From: Pseudomonas fluorescens
GTDB taxonomy: Bacteria > Pseudomonadota > Gammaproteobacteria > Pseudomonadales > Pseudomonadaceae
Assembly (NCBI RefSeq): GCF_902497785.1
Contig: NZ_CABVHK010000021.1
Coordinates: 62,001-126,000 of the forward strand
DNA: 64,000 nt
Reading direction: 5' to 3'
Positions within the stretch are counted from its first letter, which is position 1. Each line of letters starts with the position of its first letter. The position numbers and the translations under genes are program-made. The notes under the pieces are model-generated. The model did not search any database. It worked only from the letters and a program-made list of their open reading frames with translations, and had not been told where the DNA came from. This document shows, piece by piece, positions 18,142 through 27,460 of the stretch.

Positions 18142-18201
18142 ATAAAGGACAGCCCCCCGTCCCTTGAACGACGGGCCGATTTCCATTGGCCGGAACCCTG
18201 C

Positions 18202-19374
18202 ATGAAACGTCCCCGACACACCCGACGCGCCCTGCTTGCAGCCCTGTGTCTGATCCCCGTTATCGCCGTGGCGGCCTGGCAGATCATCCCGCCGGGGCGA
18301 GACACGTTTGCCACCGTGCAGGTCAGTCGTGGCGATATCGAAAGCAGCGTCACGGCCCTCGGCACCTTGCAGCCCCGGCGCTATGTCGATGTCGGTGCGC
18401 AGGCGTCCGGGCAGATCCAGAACATCCACGTTGAAGTCGGTGATGTGATCAAGGAAGGCCAGTTGCTGGTGGAAATCGATCCGTCCACACAACAGGCCAA
18501 ACTCGATGCCGGGCGTTTTTCCGTCGACAATCTCAAGGCGCAGCTGGAGGAGCAACGGGCACAGCACGAGCTGGCCCGGCAAAAGTTCCAGCGCCAGCAA
18601 CACCTCAAGGCCGGCGGCGCCACCCGCGAAGAAGACGTGCAAACCGCCCAGGCTGAACTGCGCGCCACCCAGGCACGCATCGACATGTTCCAGGCGCAGA
18701 TCCGCCAGGCCCAGGCCAGCTTGCGCAGTGATCAGGCCGAGCTCGGTTACACGCGGATTTACGCACCGATGTCCGGCACCGTGGTTGCCCTCGACGCCCG
18801 AGTCGGCCAAACCCTGAACGCGCAACAGCAAACGCCGCTGATTCTGCGCATCGCCAAGTTGTCGCCCATGACCGTCTGGGCCGAAGTCTCGGAAGCCGAC
18901 ATCGGCCACGTCAAACCCGGCATGAGCGCCTGGTTCACCACCCTCAGCGGCGGCAAGCGGCGCTGGAGCAGCACCGTGCGGCAGATTCTGCCGGTGCCGC
19001 CCAAGCCTTTGGACCAGACCAGTCAGGGCGGTGGCAGCCCGGCCAGTTCGAGCAAAAGCGGCAGCGCCCGGGTGGTGCTGTACACCGTGCTGCTCGATGT
19101 CGATAACGCCGACAATGCGCTGATGGCGGAAATGACCACGCAAGTGTTCTTCGTCGCCAACCAGGCGAAAGACGTGCTGACCGCCCCCATCGCCGCGTTG
19201 CAGGGCGGCACGCAAGCGGACATGCAGACCGCGCAGGTGGTCGCCAAAAACGGCCGCATCGAACAGCGCGACGTACGCACCGGCATCAGCGATCGCCTGC
19301 GGGTGCAGGTCCTCGACGGTTTGCAGGAGGGCGATCACCTGCTGATCGGCCCGGCCGACGGGAGTGGCGGCTGA
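18202..19374 (+). CDS. pvdR: PvdR, MacA-like adaptor of the pyoverdine recycling pump
   Basis: Periplasmic membrane fusion protein of the PvdRT-OpmQ efflux system, which returns recycled pyoverdine from the periplasm to the medium. The 390 residues have an N-terminal membrane anchor (ALLAALCLIPVIAVAAW), a lipoyl half (VGAQASGQIQNIHVEVGDVI), a long Gln/Ala/Arg-rich hairpin, the second lipoyl half (IYAPMSGTVVALDARVGQTL) and MacA-like beta-barrel domains. Its stop is immediately followed by the pvdT ATG with no spacer. It is under an iron-starvation box. Confidence 0.92.
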   Translation: MKRPRHTRRALLAALCLIPVIAVAAWQIIPPGRDTFATVQVSRGDIESSVTALGTLQPRRYVDVGAQASGQIQNIHVEVGDVIKEGQLLVEIDPSTQQAKLDAGRFSVDNLKAQLEEQRAQHELARQKFQRQQHLKAGGATREEDVQTAQAELRATQARIDMFQAQIRQAQASLRSDQAELGYTRIYAPMSGTVVALDARVGQTLNAQQQTPLILRIAKLSPMTVWAEVSEADIGHVKPGMSAWFTTLSGGKRRWSSTVRQILPVPPKPLDQTSQGGGSPASSSKSGSARVVLYTVLLDVDNADNALMAEMTTQVFFVANQAKDVLTAPIAALQGGTQADMQTAQVVAKNGRIEQRDVRTGISDRLRVQVLDGLQEGDHLLIGPADGSGG

Positions 19375-21348
19375 ATGCGCACGCCCCTGATCGACCTGCA
19401 GGACATTCGCAAAGCCTACGGCGGCGGCGATTCCCCGCACGTCCACGTGCTGCGCGGCATCGACCTGTCGATTCATGCCGGCGAGTTCGTGGCGATTGTC
19501 GGTGCGTCGGGTTCCGGCAAATCAACGCTGATGAACATCCTCGGCTGCCTCGACCGACCGACCTCGGGCGAATACCGCTTCGCCGGGCAAAATGTCGCCG
19601 CCCTCGACAGTGACGAACTGGCCTGGCTGCGCCGCGAAGCCTTTGGTTTTGTGTTCCAGGGTTACCACCTGATCCCGTCCGGTTCGGCCCAGGAAAACGT
19701 CGAGATGCCGGCGATCTACGCCGGCACCCCCGCCGCCGAACGCCACGCCCGCGCCGCCGCCCTGCTCGACCGCCTCGGCCTCGCCTCGCGCACCGGCAAC
19801 CGGCCGCACCAACTCTCCGGCGGGCAGCAACAACGAGTGTCCATCGCCCGCGCCTTGATGAACGGCGGCCATATCATCCTCGCCGACGAACCGACCGGCG
19901 CCCTCGACAGCCACAGCGGCGCCGAAGTCATGACCCTGCTCGACGAACTGGCGAGCCAGGGCCATGTGGTAATCCTGATCACCCACGACCGTGAAGTCGC
20001 CGCCCGGGCCAAGCGCATCATCGAAATCCGCGACGGGCTGATCATCAGCGACAGCGCCCACGACAACCCGGACGTTCAGACCTCAGCCAACCCCGGCGCC
20101 CTGCAAGCGGTGGATTTGCGCAAGCGCCTTAGCGAAGGCGCCGAGGCCACCGGCGCCTGGAAAGGCGAGTTGGTGGACGCGGTGCAAGCGGCCTGGCGCG
20201 TCATGTGGATCAACAAATTTCGCACCGCGCTGACGCTGCTCGGGATCATCATCGGCGTCGCCTCGGTGGTGGTGATGCTGGCCGTCGGCGAAGGCAGCAA
20301 GCGTCAGGTCATGGCGCAAATGGGCGCGTTCGGTTCGAACATCATTTACCTCAGCGGCTCGGCGCCGAATCCGCGTACGCCGCCGGGGATCATTACCCTG
20401 GACGACGTCGCAGCCGTGGGCAGCCTGCCGCAAGTGACGCGGATCATGCCGGTCAACGGCCAGGAAGCCGGCGTGCGTTTCGGCAACCTCGACCACTTGA
20501 GCTACGTCGGTGGCAATGACACCAACTTCCCGGCGATCTTCAATTGGCCCGTGGTCGAAGGCAGTTACTTCACTCAGGAAGACGAGCGCAGCGCGGCGGC
20601 TGTCGCGGTGATCGGGCACAAGGTTCGGACCAAGTTGCTCAAGGACGTGGCCAACCCGATCGGCCAGTACATCCTGATCGAGAACGTGCCGTTTCAGGTG
20701 GTCGGCGTGCTCGCGGAAAAAGGCGCCAGCTCCGGTGACTCCGACAGCGACGACCGCATCGCCATTCCGTATTCCGCCGCCAGTGTGCGGCTGTTCGGCA
20801 CCCATAACCCGGAATACGTGGCCATTGCCGCCGCCGATGCGCGCAAGGTCAAGGAAACGGAAATCGCCATCGAGCAGTTGATGCTGCGCCTGCACGACGG
20901 CAAGAAGGATTTCGAGCTGACCAACAACGCGGCGATGATTCAGGCCGAAGCGCGCACCCAAAACACCCTGTCGCTGATGCTCGGTTCGATTGCCGCGATT
21001 TCGCTGCTGGTGGGCGGCATCGGCGTGATGAACATCATGCTCATGACCGTGCGCGAACGCACCCGCGAAATCGGCATCCGCATGGCCACCGGCGCCCGCC
21101 AGCGCGACATTCTGCGGCAGTTTCTCACCGAAGCGGTGATGCTTTCGGTGGTCGGCGGCCTCGCCGGCATTGCCTTGGCGCTGATCGTCGGCGGTGTGTT
21201 GATGCTCAGCGAAGTGGCTGTCGCGTTCTCCTTGATTGCGGTACTCGGCGCCTTCGGCTGCGCGCTGGTCACCGGCGTTGTCTTCGGCTTCATGCCGGCC
21301 CGCAAAGCTGCCCGGCTCGACCCGGTCACGGCCCTTACCAGTGAATGA
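19375..21348 (+). CDS. pvdT: PvdT, MacB-like ABC transporter
   Basis: Inner-membrane ATPase-permease of the PvdRT-OpmQ pump. The N-terminal nucleotide-binding domain has Walker A GASGSGKSTL, signature LSGGQQQRVSIARAL and Walker B ILADEPTGALD. A linker leads to the permease half with the first helix (FRTALTLLGIIIGVASVVVM), a large periplasmic MacB core and three C-terminal helices (SLLVGGIGVMNIMLMTVRER and after). Length 657 aa is normal for MacB. It directly follows pvdR and runs into opmQ. Confidence 0.94.
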   Translation: MRTPLIDLQDIRKAYGGGDSPHVHVLRGIDLSIHAGEFVAIVGASGSGKSTLMNILGCLDRPTSGEYRFAGQNVAALDSDELAWLRREAFGFVFQGYHLIPSGSAQENVEMPAIYAGTPAAERHARAAALLDRLGLASRTGNRPHQLSGGQQQRVSIARALMNGGHIILADEPTGALDSHSGAEVMTLLDELASQGHVVILITHDREVAARAKRIIEIRDGLIISDSAHDNPDVQTSANPGALQAVDLRKRLSEGAEATGAWKGELVDAVQAAWRVMWINKFRTALTLLGIIIGVASVVVMLAVGEGSKRQVMAQMGAFGSNIIYLSGSAPNPRTPPGIITLDDVAAVGSLPQVTRIMPVNGQEAGVRFGNLDHLSYVGGNDTNFPAIFNWPVVEGSYFTQEDERSAAAVAVIGHKVRTKLLKDVANPIGQYILIENVPFQVVGVLAEKGASSGDSDSDDRIAIPYSAASVRLFGTHNPEYVAIAAADARKVKETEIAIEQLMLRLHDGKKDFELTNNAAMIQAEARTQNTLSLMLGSIAAISLLVGGIGVMNIMLMTVRERTREIGIRMATGARQRDILRQFLTEAVMLSVVGGLAGIALALIVGGVLMLSEVAVAFSLIAVLGAFGCALVTGVVFGFMPARKAARLDPVTALTSE

Positions 21349-21355
21349 TCGATTG

Positions 21356-22750
21356 ATGAAAGCGCCCCTCAGCCTGTTGACCCTCTGCGTGTTGCTCAGC
21401 GCGTGCGCCAGTCCCGACCCGCGTCCGGACAGCGGCCTGCAGCCGCCGCCCGACTGGCAATCGGCGCACAGTGCAAACAACTTGATGCGCAACGCCCAGT
21501 GGTGGACGCGCTTTGGCAGCCCGCAGCTCGATCAACTGATTGCCCAGGCCCGCATCGGCAGTTACGACCTGGCGGCCGCACTGGCCAGGGTCCGAAAAGC
21601 CCAGGCCACAACGGTGATTGCCGGCGGTTCGCGGCTGCCAGAAGTGAGGGGAGCGGTGAATGCCAATCGACAGAAGCTGATGCGCGGCAACGGTTACAGC
21701 TAACTGGACGCCGACAGCAGCGACAAAGCGGTGGATTACTTCGACGCCAGCCTCAGTGCCAGTTACGAACTCGACTTCTGGGGTGGCCAGCGCGCCACCC
21801 GCGACAGTGCACAGTTCGGCTTGCAGGCCAGCCGGTTCGATCGCGATACGGTGGAGTTGACCTTGCTCAGCGCCGTCGCCAGCACCTACGCGCAAACCCT
21901 ATCGCTGCAAGAGCAGCACCGTATCGCGCAGCTCAATCTGGCGAATGCGCAAAAGGTGTTGAACCTGGTCCAGACCCGCTTTGACTCAGGCTCGGCCACC
22001 GCACTGGAACTGGCTCAGCAAAAGAGCCTGGTGGCCGCGCAGCAACGGCAATTGCCGCTGGTGCAGCAACAGGCCGACGAAGCACGGATCACCCTCGCCG
22101 CCCTCCTCGGCCGCCCGGTGCAGGAGCTGCAACTCGACGCTCAGCGCTTTGACCAGATGAGCTGGCCGGTGATTGGCGCGGGCGTACCCAGCGACCTGCT
22201 CAACCGGCGCCCGGACATCGCTCGCGCCGAAGCACAGTTGGCGGCGGCACGGGCCGACGTCACCGTGGCCCGGGCGAAAATGCTGCCCACGGTGACGTTG
22301 AGCGCCCAGCTCGGCTCGGGCGCCGACACCTTCAGCGATGTCCTGCGCAGCCCGTTCTACAACCTCACCGCCGGATTGGTCGCGCCGATTTTCAACAACG
22401 GCCGACTGGGCGCTGAACGCGACAAAGCCACGGCGCGTCAGGAAGAACTGCTGGAAACCTACCGCAGTGCAATCATCAACGGCTTTGCCGACGTCGAAAA
22501 AGCCCTGACCGGCATTCGCGGACTCGACGCCCAGCGCCAGTGGCAGAGTGAAGAATTGAATCAGGCGCAAACGGCGTTTGATATTGCGCAAAGCCGCTAT
22601 CAGGCCGGGGCCGAGGACTTACTGACGGTGCTGGAAACACAGCGCACGCTGTACGCCGCGCAGGATCTGAATGTGCAGCTGCGGTTGTCGCGGTTGCAGG
22701 CGAGCATTGCGCTGTACAAGGCGCTTGGGGGTGGGTGGCAGGTTTTATAA
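21356..22750 (+). pseudogene. opmQ: opmQ, outer-membrane efflux lipoprotein, interrupted by an in-frame stop
   Basis: TolC/OprM-type outer-membrane channel of the PvdRT-OpmQ pump. The first part (from 21356) has a lipoprotein signal with lipobox LLSAC at Cys17 and reads to an ochre codon TAA at 21701-21703. The same frame continues to 22750 with typical OMF sequence (VDYFDASLSASYELDFWGGQ, GVPSDLLNRRPDIARAEAQL). Total length is 464 residues plus one internal stop, so nothing else is missing. A single base change (for example CAA to TAA) would explain it. Reinitiation at GTG 21731 would give a channel without signal or lipid anchor. Sequencing error is not excluded. Confidence 0.9.
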
Positions 22751-22775
22751 AAGGGATGGAGCCAGATAGACCGTC

Positions 22776-22866
22776 ATCGCGGGCAAGCCCGGCTCCCACA
22801 GATGATGTGTCGTACCCAGAACAGGCAGCACACATAAATCCTGTGGGAGCCGGGCTTGCCCGCGAT
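22776..22866. repeat. REPIN, GGGCAAGCCCGGCTCCCAC type
   Basis: Inverted REP pair (ATCGCGGGCAAGCCCGGCTC facing its complement) between the convergent opmQ and pvdP genes. It is a third REP sequence class in this window. Confidence 0.85.
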
Positions 22867-22890
22867 TGAACGATAACGCGGTTCAATTGA

Positions 22891-24519
22891 TTAACTCGAA
22901 ATCGGCTTAACCTTCAAATTCCGCGCATACCACGGCCGTTGCGGCACTTTGCGGAACAAGTCCGCCAGCTTCTTCTCGTCCTCGCCAAAGGTAATCCGCA
23001 GCGCCAGCTTCATGGTTTCCGGGTCCATCTCCACCGACTTGCCCGCCTGCAACCCCGGCGTGGTGTTGCAGCCATGCGTGCTCGGCCCCAGCCACGGATC
23101 ATCGATCTCGACCCAACGACCGGGCGCGAACCACTGCACGCCGTTGACTGCCAGCCGACTGACCTCACCCGGATGAAAACGCTCGTGGGCGCGGAACCAG
23201 TCTTCGAGACGGTCGTCGATCCAGCCGTGGAAGTGCCAGAACACCGGGTTCACATGGGATGAAAACGGGTCCCCGAGAAAATCGTTTTCCGCCGCAAACC
23301 AGCGCGCGGAAAAGTCTGCGGTGTCCCGGGCGAACGGCACCGGCTGGCCGTTGGACGGATCGCGGGGCACCGAGGCCCAGCGCATGTGCAGCCAGTCATG
23401 CAGACCCAGTTCGACCTCGGAGCCGAATTGCCCCAAGGTCAGCTTCGCCAGGTAACGCGGGTCGCGATAGCGCGATTCCCAGACCTGAAAATTACTGTGG
23501 TAGGTCTCGGCGGTCTTGAGGTCGGCGACCCATTGCGAGTATTCGTCATCGTCATCGGCGCGCCACGCCGGCGGCAAAGCGGTGCCGTCGTGGTTGTCGA
23601 AATAGCGGGCGAAGCCCTGGCGATCTCGAACCAGTTCCGGTTGCGGCAACGGAAATTGCGCCCAGGACGGCAAGTCCTGCAGCGAGCGCGCCGTGCCGAG
23701 CATGTGCCGGTGCATGAAGAAAAAGTCGATACCCGAACCATTGCGATCCTTGCGCGGTCCGCGCGCGTCGCGCTCCTGGTCCCGCACTCCCGGCTGCCAG
23801 CCGATACCGCGCAGGGCGTTGCGCTTGTCTTCGGACAGGCTGTGCCACTTGTCCCGGGAGGCGTGCCAGAGTTGATGAAACAAGCGGTGCTCAGGGGAAA
23901 TCAGCCACGCCAGTAATGCCGGCTCCAGGCCTGTGCGCTCGCGTGCTTCGGGGAACACTTGCTTGACCGCGACGAAACGATTGTCCTGAGCGGTCAAGGC
24001 CAACGGACGATCCAGGCGCAGCACGCGCCCGCTCAACGTGCCGCTGCCGGCATTGCCGAATGCGGCCCAGACCTCGTCCAGCTTGAACGTGAATTCGTAG
24101 TCCGGCGTGCCGGTCGGGGATCGCGAATCGATCAGGCGCCAGCTCAGTTCGGTCGCGCGGGTGCCGGCCAGGTCGCCGAGAACGCGATAGCGGGGCGTCG
24201 GTTCGCCGCGCAACCCCTCGAACGTATCGAGAAAACCGTTGAGCCCACGGCCCTTGTGGCCGACGTCGAGCAACAGTTGCAAGCCCTCGCCGGGCAAGCC
24301 GTCGAGCCCCGCGTCACGTCCTTCGAAACGAATGTCCCAGACGCCTTGCAACGTATTGGCCAGACGCTGCCCCGCCACGTCCGCGACGTCGAACGAGGCT
24401 TCGCCGGGGGTGATCGTCGGGTCCGGTCTGGTCAGTTCACGATGCCCGTAATACGCCGCAGGCACGGCGGCGCCGGTCAGTGCCAGACCTGCCAGGAACC
24501 ATCGTCGAGAAATCGTCAT
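22891..24519 (-). CDS. pvdP: PvdP tyrosinase (ferribactin oxidation)
   Basis: Periplasmic copper enzyme that oxidises and cyclises the tyrosine of ferribactin to the dihydroxyquinoline chromophore. I start at 24519 (MTISRRWFLAGLAL), which gives a twin-arginine signal (SRRWFLAG) and 542 aa. The longer frame to 24558 adds residues before the Tat motif and sits near the iron-starvation box. Candidate copper-site histidines lie in HRLFHQLWHASRDKWH and VNPVFWHFHGWIDDRL, with LHDWLHMRWASVP between them. It is divergent from pvdM and has its own iron-starvation box. Confidence 0.93.
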   Translation of the reverse strand: MTISRRWFLAGLALTGAAVPAAYYGHRELTRPDPTITPGEASFDVADVAGQRLANTLQGVWDIRFEGRDAGLDGLPGEGLQLLLDVGHKGRGLNGFLDTFEGLRGEPTPRYRVLGDLAGTRATELSWRLIDSRSPTGTPDYEFTFKLDEVWAAFGNAGSGTLSGRVLRLDRPLALTAQDNRFVAVKQVFPEARERTGLEPALLAWLISPEHRLFHQLWHASRDKWHSLSEDKRNALRGIGWQPGVRDQERDARGPRKDRNGSGIDFFFMHRHMLGTARSLQDLPSWAQFPLPQPELVRDRQGFARYFDNHDGTALPPAWRADDDDEYSQWVADLKTAETYHSNFQVWESRYRDPRYLAKLTLGQFGSEVELGLHDWLHMRWASVPRDPSNGQPVPFARDTADFSARWFAAENDFLGDPFSSHVNPVFWHFHGWIDDRLEDWFRAHERFHPGEVSRLAVNGVQWFAPGRWVEIDDPWLGPSTHGCNTTPGLQAGKSVEMDPETMKLALRITFGEDEKKLADLFRKVPQRPWYARNLKVKPISS

Positions 24520-24564
24520 TGCCCTACCTGTGTCAGCCATGGAGCAGGCTTTATCCAAGCTAGA

Positions 24565-24588
24565 ACGAGTGTTGCCGCGGGAAATTTA
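24565..24588 (-). promoter_or_regulatory. Iron-starvation (PvdS) box of pvdP
   Basis: Minus strand reads TAAAT-N16-CGT exactly, 46 bp before the pvdP start. Confidence 0.88.
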
Positions 24589-24600
24589 TGGTGTTCCGGA

Positions 24601-24676
24601 AAAGATCGCAGCCTTCGGCAGCTCCTACGGGTGCACGCCGATCCAATGTAGGAGCTGCCGCAGGCTGCGATCTTTT
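24601..24676. repeat. REPIN between the divergent pvdP and pvdM promoters
   Basis: Inverted REP pair (AAAAGATCGCAGCCTTCGGC facing its complement). It separates the two iron-starvation boxes by sitting exactly between them. Confidence 0.85.
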
Positions 24677-24686
24677 CCGCGCAACC

Positions 24687-24710
24687 TAAATTCCTGCCCC
24701 AGCCACTCGT
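24687..24710 (+). promoter_or_regulatory. Iron-starvation (PvdS) box of pvdMNO
   Basis: Exact TAAAT-N16-CGT match, 63 bp before the pvdM start. Confidence 0.88.
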
Positions 24711-24772
24711 TCAACCCAGATAGCAAAGGCCCCCGCGCCTGCATTTCGACGGCGAATCTGACTGAGACGGCA

Positions 24773-26122
24773 ATGACAAAACCTCGTTCGAAAAAGGCTC
24801 TTTTCATCGGCCTGCCCCTGGCGCTGGCCATCGCCGGCGCCGCAGGGTTTGCGGCCTGGGATCATTGGTTCAACGACAATCCCGGTTACCCGGTCGCGGT
24901 GATGAAACAGGCCGATGAATTGCAAGAGCGCATCCTCTCGTTCGACAGCCACATCACCGTGCCGATGGATTTCGGCACCGCCGAAAACGAGGCGGACAAG
25001 GACGGCAGCGGCCAGTTCGACCTGGTCAAGGCTGCACGCGGTCGCCTGTCCGGCGCGGCGCTGACCATTTTTGGCTGGCCGGAAATCTGGAACGGCGACA
25101 ACGCCCCGCACCGCCCCACCGCCGGGTTCATTGACGAAGCGCGGCACGAGCAGGAAACCCGCTACAAAATCATCAGCACCCTGGTGCGCGACTTCCCCAA
25201 TCAGGTGGCCATTGCCTACACCCCGGAGGATTTCCGGCGCCTGCATGGCGAAGGCAAGTTCGCCGTGTTCATCAGCATGCTCAACGCCTACCCGCTGGGC
25301 AACGACGTTAACGCCCTGGATAAATGGGCCGCCCGCGGCATGCGCATGTTCGGCTTCAGTTACGTAGGCAACAACGCCTGGGCCGACTCGTCGCGCCCGC
25401 TGCCGTTTTTCAATGATTCGCGAGACGCCCTTGGCGGATTGTCCGAGCTGGGCAAGCAAGCGGTGCAGCGCCTCAACGACCTCGGGATCATCATTGACGT
25501 GTCGCAAATGTCGACCAAAGCGCTTGAACAAGTCAGCCAGTTGAGCCGCACGCCGATGGTCGCCTCGCACTCGGCGCCACGGGCGCTGGTGGACATCCCG
25601 CGCAATCTCAGCGACAGCGAAATGCAACTGATCAAGCACAGTGGCGGCGTGGTGCAGATCGTCGGGTTCCCGACTTACATCAAGCCGCTGAGTCAAACCA
25701 CCCAAGACAAACTCAACGCCCTGCGTGCGCGCTTCGACCTGCAACCGCTGCAAGGTCTGGAGATGGCGCTGATGCCCGGCGACCCGGTAATCACCGTGTG
25801 GCCCGAACAACGCTTCGGCGACTACGCCAGTCAGCTCTACGCCATCCTCGATGAAGAGCCCAAAGCCACCCTCAAGGATTACGGCGACGCCATCGATTAC
25901 GCGGTTAAAAAAATCGGCATCGACCACGTCGGCATCAGCTCCGATTTCAACGACGGGGGCGGCCTCAATGGCTGGAAAGATGTCAGCGAAGGTCGCAACG
26001 TCACCGCCGAGCTGATCAGCCGCGGCTACAGCGAGGCCGACATTGCCAAGCTCTGGGGTGGCAATTTCCTGCGGGTCTGGGACCAGGTGCTGAAGTCCTC
26101 CAGGCCAGTCGTAAAAAACTGA
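24773..26122 (+). CDS. pvdM: PvdM, periplasmic dipeptidase-family pyoverdine maturation protein
   Basis: Membrane-dipeptidase (renal dipeptidase, amidohydrolase fold) family protein needed for ferribactin oxidation together with PvdP. I start at the ATG at 24773 (MTKPRSKKALF), 449 aa. The longer frame runs back through the promoter and REPIN. An N-terminal helix (ALFIGLPLALAIAGAAGFAAW) anchors or exports it. Family motifs visible: ILSFDSHITVPMDFG, FGFSYVGNNAWADSS, VASHSAPRALVDIPRNLSD and IDHVGISSDFNDGGG. The leading HxD metal pair is replaced by HIT, so peptidase activity may be lost. The stop overlaps the start region of pvdN (TGATG). Confidence 0.93.
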   Translation: MTKPRSKKALFIGLPLALAIAGAAGFAAWDHWFNDNPGYPVAVMKQADELQERILSFDSHITVPMDFGTAENEADKDGSGQFDLVKAARGRLSGAALTIFGWPEIWNGDNAPHRPTAGFIDEARHEQETRYKIISTLVRDFPNQVAIAYTPEDFRRLHGEGKFAVFISMLNAYPLGNDVNALDKWAARGMRMFGFSYVGNNAWADSSRPLPFFNDSRDALGGLSELGKQAVQRLNDLGIIIDVSQMSTKALEQVSQLSRTPMVASHSAPRALVDIPRNLSDSEMQLIKHSGGVVQIVGFPTYIKPLSQTTQDKLNALRARFDLQPLQGLEMALMPGDPVITVWPEQRFGDYASQLYAILDEEPKATLKDYGDAIDYAVKKIGIDHVGISSDFNDGGGLNGWKDVSEGRNVTAELISRGYSEADIAKLWGGNFLRVWDQVLKSSRPVVKN

Positions 26123-26151
26123 TGCTCAACTTTGCCAAGCGAACCCGACTC

Positions 26152-27432
26152 ATGACCAACCGTCGTACCTTTCTCAAACAGGCTGGCGTTATCGCGGCCG
26201 CCATTCCCCTGAGTTCTGCGGTCAACCTGCCGGCGCTGGCAGCCACGCCGGCGCCGCTGCCGAAAGACAAATGGGCGCAGTTTCGCCAGTTGTTCAATCA
26301 GGATCCCGACTACCTGCACTTCGCCAACTTTCTGGTGACCTCACACCCAAGACCGGTGCGCGAAGCCATCGAGATGCACCGCGCCAACCTCGACCGCAAC
26401 CCCGGTCTGGCGATGGACTGGCATCGCGGCGAAACCGAACGCCGCGAAGAAGAAGTCCGCGTCTGGGCCGGTCGTTACCTCAAAGCCAAGCCCTCGCAGA
26501 TCGCCCTGACCGGCAGCACCACTGAAGGCCTGGCGATGATCTACGCCGGCATTCACCTGCGCCCGGATCAGGAAATCCTCACCAGCGAACATGAGCACTA
26601 TGCCGCCAACAGCGTGTTTGAATACCGCACGCAAAAGGACGGCACCCAGGTTCGCAAAATCAAATTGTTCGAGGACCCGTCCAGAGTTTCGAGCAAAGAA
26701 ATCCTCGCCTCGATTGCCCGCAACATCCGGCCCGAGACCCGCGTGCTCGGCATGACCTGGGTGCATTCGGGCAGCGGCGTGAAATTACCTATCGGCGAAA
26801 TCGGCAAACTGGTCGCCGAGCACAACCGTGATCGTGAGGAAAAGGATCGCATCCTGTACGTGGTCGATGGCGTCCACGGTTTCGGCGTGGAAAACCTCGA
26901 CTTCCCGGACATGCATTGCGACTACTTTATCGCCGGCACCCACAAATGGATGTTCGGCCCTCGCGGCACCGGGATCATCTGTGCGCGCTCCGACGAGATG
27001 AAAGACCTTACGCCGACCATCCCGACCTTCTCCGAAGCCACCACGTTCTCGACGGTGATGACCTACGGCGGCTATCACTCTTTTGAACACCGCTGGGCGC
27101 TGACCGAAGCGTTCAAGTTGCACCTGGACCTGGGCAAGGCCGACGTGCAGGCGCGCATTCACCAGATCAACAGCTACCTGAAAAAGCGCTTGCAGGAACA
27201 TCCGTCGGTAGAGCTGGTGACTCCGTTGTCGCCGGAGTATTCCGCCGGTTTCACCTTCTTCCGGATCAAGAATCGTGACTGCGAAGAAGTCGCCAATTTC
27301 CTCATGGCCCAGCGCGTGGTCTGCGATGCCGTCGACCGCGACGTCGGCCCGATCATTCGCCTGTCTCCGGGCCTGCTGAACACCGAGGCGCACATCGACC
27401 GCGTCATGGCGCTGCTGGCGAGCAAGCTCTGA
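26152..27432 (+). CDS. pvdN: PvdN, PLP-dependent pyoverdine side-chain enzyme
   Basis: Tat-exported, fold-type I pyridoxal-phosphate enzyme of the class V aminotransferase group. PvdN converts the chromophore-linked Glu to a succinamide-type side chain. The twin-arginine signal (NRRTFLKQAG) opens the protein. The PLP lysine is in IAGTHKWMFGPRGTGI, and VVDGVHGFG supplies the cofactor-binding Asp. From 26152 it is 426 aa. An alternative ATG at 26122 overlaps the pvdM stop (TGATG) and would add ten residues before the Tat motif. It is in the pvdM operon. Confidence 0.93.
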   Translation: MTNRRTFLKQAGVIAAAIPLSSAVNLPALAATPAPLPKDKWAQFRQLFNQDPDYLHFANFLVTSHPRPVREAIEMHRANLDRNPGLAMDWHRGETERREEEVRVWAGRYLKAKPSQIALTGSTTEGLAMIYAGIHLRPDQEILTSEHEHYAANSVFEYRTQKDGTQVRKIKLFEDPSRVSSKEILASIARNIRPETRVLGMTWVHSGSGVKLPIGEIGKLVAEHNRDREEKDRILYVVDGVHGFGVENLDFPDMHCDYFIAGTHKWMFGPRGTGIICARSDEMKDLTPTIPTFSEATTFSTVMTYGGYHSFEHRWALTEAFKLHLDLGKADVQARIHQINSYLKKRLQEHPSVELVTPLSPEYSAGFTFFRIKNRDCEEVANFLMAQRVVCDAVDRDVGPIIRLSPGLLNTEAHIDRVMALLASKL

Positions 27433-27460
27433 CCCACCGATTTCTTTTGCGAGAATGACA

